Assembly (NCBI GenBank): GCA_019316985.1
Contig: CP079215.1
Location: forward strand, 1,116,001-1,180,000
Length of the DNA: 64,000 nt
Direction of reading: 5' to 3'
Source: Paraniabella defluvii
GTDB taxonomy: Bacteria > Bacteroidota > Bacteroidia > Chitinophagales > Chitinophagaceae
Part shown: piece by piece, positions 62,747-64,000 of the stretch
Position numbering within the stretch: position 1 is the stretch's first letter
Layout: each line of letters opens with the position of its first letter
Notes under the pieces: model-generated
What the model was told of the DNA's origin: nothing
Databases searched by the model: none
What the model saw: only the letters and a program-made list of their open reading frames with translations
Program-made: the position numbers and the translations under genes

Positions 62747-63178
62747 CTAGTTGATACGTTTTTTCATCAGGATATGGGATATGGACAGCTTCTGAAATTC
62801 GTTGCCGGTGGTTATATACCCCATTTTTTCATAAAACCCTGCTGCGCTGGAGCGGGCATGCATTGATATTTCGCGGTAGCCAATATCCCTGGCAATGGTT
62901 TCAGCAAATTCCATTAACGCGCGCCCGATACCTTTACCCTGCAACTGGTTTCTTACAGCCATTTGCCTTAATATCACCCCTATATCCCCATCCTTCACCA
63001 GCATACAACAGCCCAGCATTTTTTCCTCTTCAAAGGCGCCTATCAGGATATTTTCTTTGTCAGCCTCAATGTCGGTACCTTCCAGCTCCATACCCAGGGG
63101 TTTGCGCAGAATTTCATTGCGCAGGTCGATCATCTGCTGATATTCTTTTGTGCCGTAATCTATAATTTTTAAGGCCAT
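62747..63178 (-). CDS. GNAT-family N-acetyltransferase
   Basis: An intact 143-residue acetyltransferase. Acetyl-CoA pyrophosphate loop NQLQGKGIGRALM (Q-x-x-G-x-G), strand 4 VILRQMAV, and C-terminal ISMHARSSAAGFYEKMGY, in which the Tyr is the likely general acid. Close in sequence to ElaA-like acyltransferases. Substrate unknown. Confidence 0.87.
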   Translation of the reverse strand: MALKIIDYGTKEYQQMIDLRNEILRKPLGMELEGTDIEADKENILIGAFEEEKMLGCCMLVKDGDIGVILRQMAVRNQLQGKGIGRALMEFAETIARDIGYREISMHARSSAAGFYEKMGYITTGNEFQKLSISHILMKKRIN

Positions 63179-63318
63179 CCGGATTGATTTACACTACTGA
63201 TTTTTTGAGAACCGTTGTTTGTAAAATAGCATTTTTTTCTGTCTTAAATTCAACTTTTTTAAAGCATGACAACATTTTTACATTTTTTTGTTTCTCATAC
63301 TTATTTAGTCAAAAACTC

Positions 63319-63326
63319 TATTTTTG
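63319..63326 (+). promoter_or_regulatory. -7 promoter box TATTTTTG for acpP
   Basis: Exact TAnnTTTG match, 26 nt before the acpP start. Confidence 0.65.
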
Positions 63327-63352
63327 CACTCAACAAACAAAAACAATCAGAT

Positions 63353-63589
63353 ATGTCAGACATTGCATCAAGAGTAAAGAAAATCATCGTTGACAAATTA
63401 GGAGTTGACGAAGCAGAAGTAACTACCGAAGCATCTTTTACCAACGATTTGGGCGCAGATTCTCTCGATACCGTTGAGTTGATTATGGAATTTGAAAAAG
63501 AATTCAACATTTCTATTCCTGATGAGCAGGCTGAAACAATTACCACTGTTGGCCAGGCTGTATCTTACTTAGAAGAGCACGCTAAGTAA
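63353..63589 (+). CDS. acpP: Acyl carrier protein
   Basis: An intact 78-residue acidic helical protein that carries acyl chains in fatty acid synthesis. The phosphopantetheine attachment site is [15 protein letters not shown] (Ser of DSL). The start [18 protein letters not shown] is chosen over longer upstream starts because the promoter box at 63319 lies within those extensions. fabF follows after a terminator. Confidence 0.97.
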   Translation: MSDIASRVKKIIVDKLGVDEAEVTTEASFTNDLGADSLDTVELIMEFEKEFNISIPDEQAETITTVGQAVSYLEEHAK

Positions 63590-63652
63590 TAACTTTAAAA
63601 CAAATGCTTCATTTGCCGGTTTTCATGGCATTTTAGTAGCAAAAACTTATAT

Positions 63653-63690
63653 CCGCCTTTGAAGTGGTTAGCCATGCAAAGGCGGTTTTT
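63653..63690 (+). terminator. Hairpin between acpP and fabF
   Basis: A 9-bp stem CCGCCTTTG / CAAAGGCGG with a 15-nt loop and five T residues; probably partial termination that leaves acpP mRNA in excess over fabF. Confidence 0.75.
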
Positions 63691-63713
63691 ATTAACGTAG
63701 AGCTGCACAGCTT

Positions 63714-64000
63714 ATGGAATTTAAAAGGGTAGTAGTTACCGGTATGGGTGCGCTGACACCACTGGGGAATACAGTAGATGATTATTGGAACGGGCTGGTT
63801 AACGGCGTATCAGGCGCCGCACCTATCACCCAATTTGATGCTTCAAAGTTCAGAACCCGGTTTGCGTGTGAAGTAAAGAATTTTGAACCTACCAACTTCC
63901 TGGATAAAAAAGAAGCCCGCAAGATAGACCGCTTTTCGCAGTTTGCCCTGGTAGCAAGCGATCAGGCAATGGCAGATGCAGGGCTTAATAAAGATAATAT
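63714..64000 (+). CDS. fabF: Beta-ketoacyl-ACP synthase II, N-terminal part (3' end outside window)
   Basis: The first ~95 residues of a condensing enzyme of fatty acid elongation: MEFKRVVVTGMGALTPLGNTVDDYWNGLVNGVSGAAPITQFDASKFRTRFACEV, then FLDKKEARKIDRFSQFALVASDQAM. The catalytic Cys-His-His lie beyond the window. Its placement just after acpP is conserved widely. No frame break in the visible part. Confidence 0.94.
   Translation, partial: MEFKRVVVTGMGALTPLGNTVDDYWNGLVNGVSGAAPITQFDASKFRTRFACEVKNFEPTNFLDKKEARKIDRFSQFALVASDQAMADAGLNKDN

Overview
This 64 kb window comes from the chromosome of a Bacteroidota bacterium, most likely of the family Chitinophagaceae; the genus cannot be fixed from the sequence alone. 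Supporting signs are TAnnTTTG -7 promoter boxes, genes without obvious Shine-Dalgarno sites, a TonB receptor/HmuY/DUF6607 haem-uptake set, PorT-like outer-membrane barrels behind ECF sigma/anti-sigma pairs, a degenerate DksA-like protein with a Lys/Ala-rich tail, and an order of housekeeping genes typical of the group. I see no rRNA, tRNA, CRISPR array, prophage or transposase.

Layout. 0-10 kb: tyrS 3' end, a TauE/SafE permease, a GDSL esterase, an exonuclease/GIY-YIG protein, an rRNA methyltransferase, a cyclophilin, a sugar-phosphate epimerase, lpxD, an HD phosphohydrolase and a metallo-beta-lactamase-fold protein. 10-20 kb: S9 peptidase, glyS, a YdeI/DUF1905 protein, then an ECF sigma/anti-sigma/two-barrel operon. 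19.6-25.7 kb: the complete elongasome operon mreB-mreC-mreD-mrdA-rodA. 26-29 kb: orphan transketolase C-terminal half and a second ECF sigma/anti-sigma/Spy-like operon. 29.7-35.2 kb: icmF-type fused acyl-CoA mutase, a class III aminotransferase and rpiA. 35.2-36.8 kb: third ECF sigma cassette with three small membrane proteins. 36.9-42 kb: hisS, a low-molecular-weight phosphatase, rlmN and a PhoR/PhoB-like two-component pair. 42-50 kb: a large secreted protein with a caspase-like C-terminal signature, RidA, a three-gene ATP-grasp/alpha-E/transglutaminase operon and a CoA-ligase-like protein. 51-57.8 kb: haem-uptake genes and a GH78 alpha-L-rhamnosidase. 57.9-64 kb: ileS, DksA-like, YcxB-like, GNAT, acpP and fabF.

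The dominant oddity is that about three quarters of the genes are broken by one-base indels, nearly always a missing base in a short homopolymer, and recognisable protein continues in another frame. Essential genes (glyS, hisS, ileS, lpxD, mreB, mrdA, rodA, rpiA) are all hit, so I read this as residual sequencing error rather than gene decay. Genes are annotated over their reconstructed full extent, with the breaks noted.

The most interesting unexplained structure is a dispersed family of 7-bp (once 8-bp) periodic repeats. They lie in intergenic gaps, twice as inverted pairs, and at least once inside a coding region (icmF). Other points for follow-up are a stand-alone small RNA candidate, three genes whose start codon lies 4 nt after the -7 box (possible leaderless mRNAs), a 26-bp perfect palindrome, and the caspase-like secreted protein.
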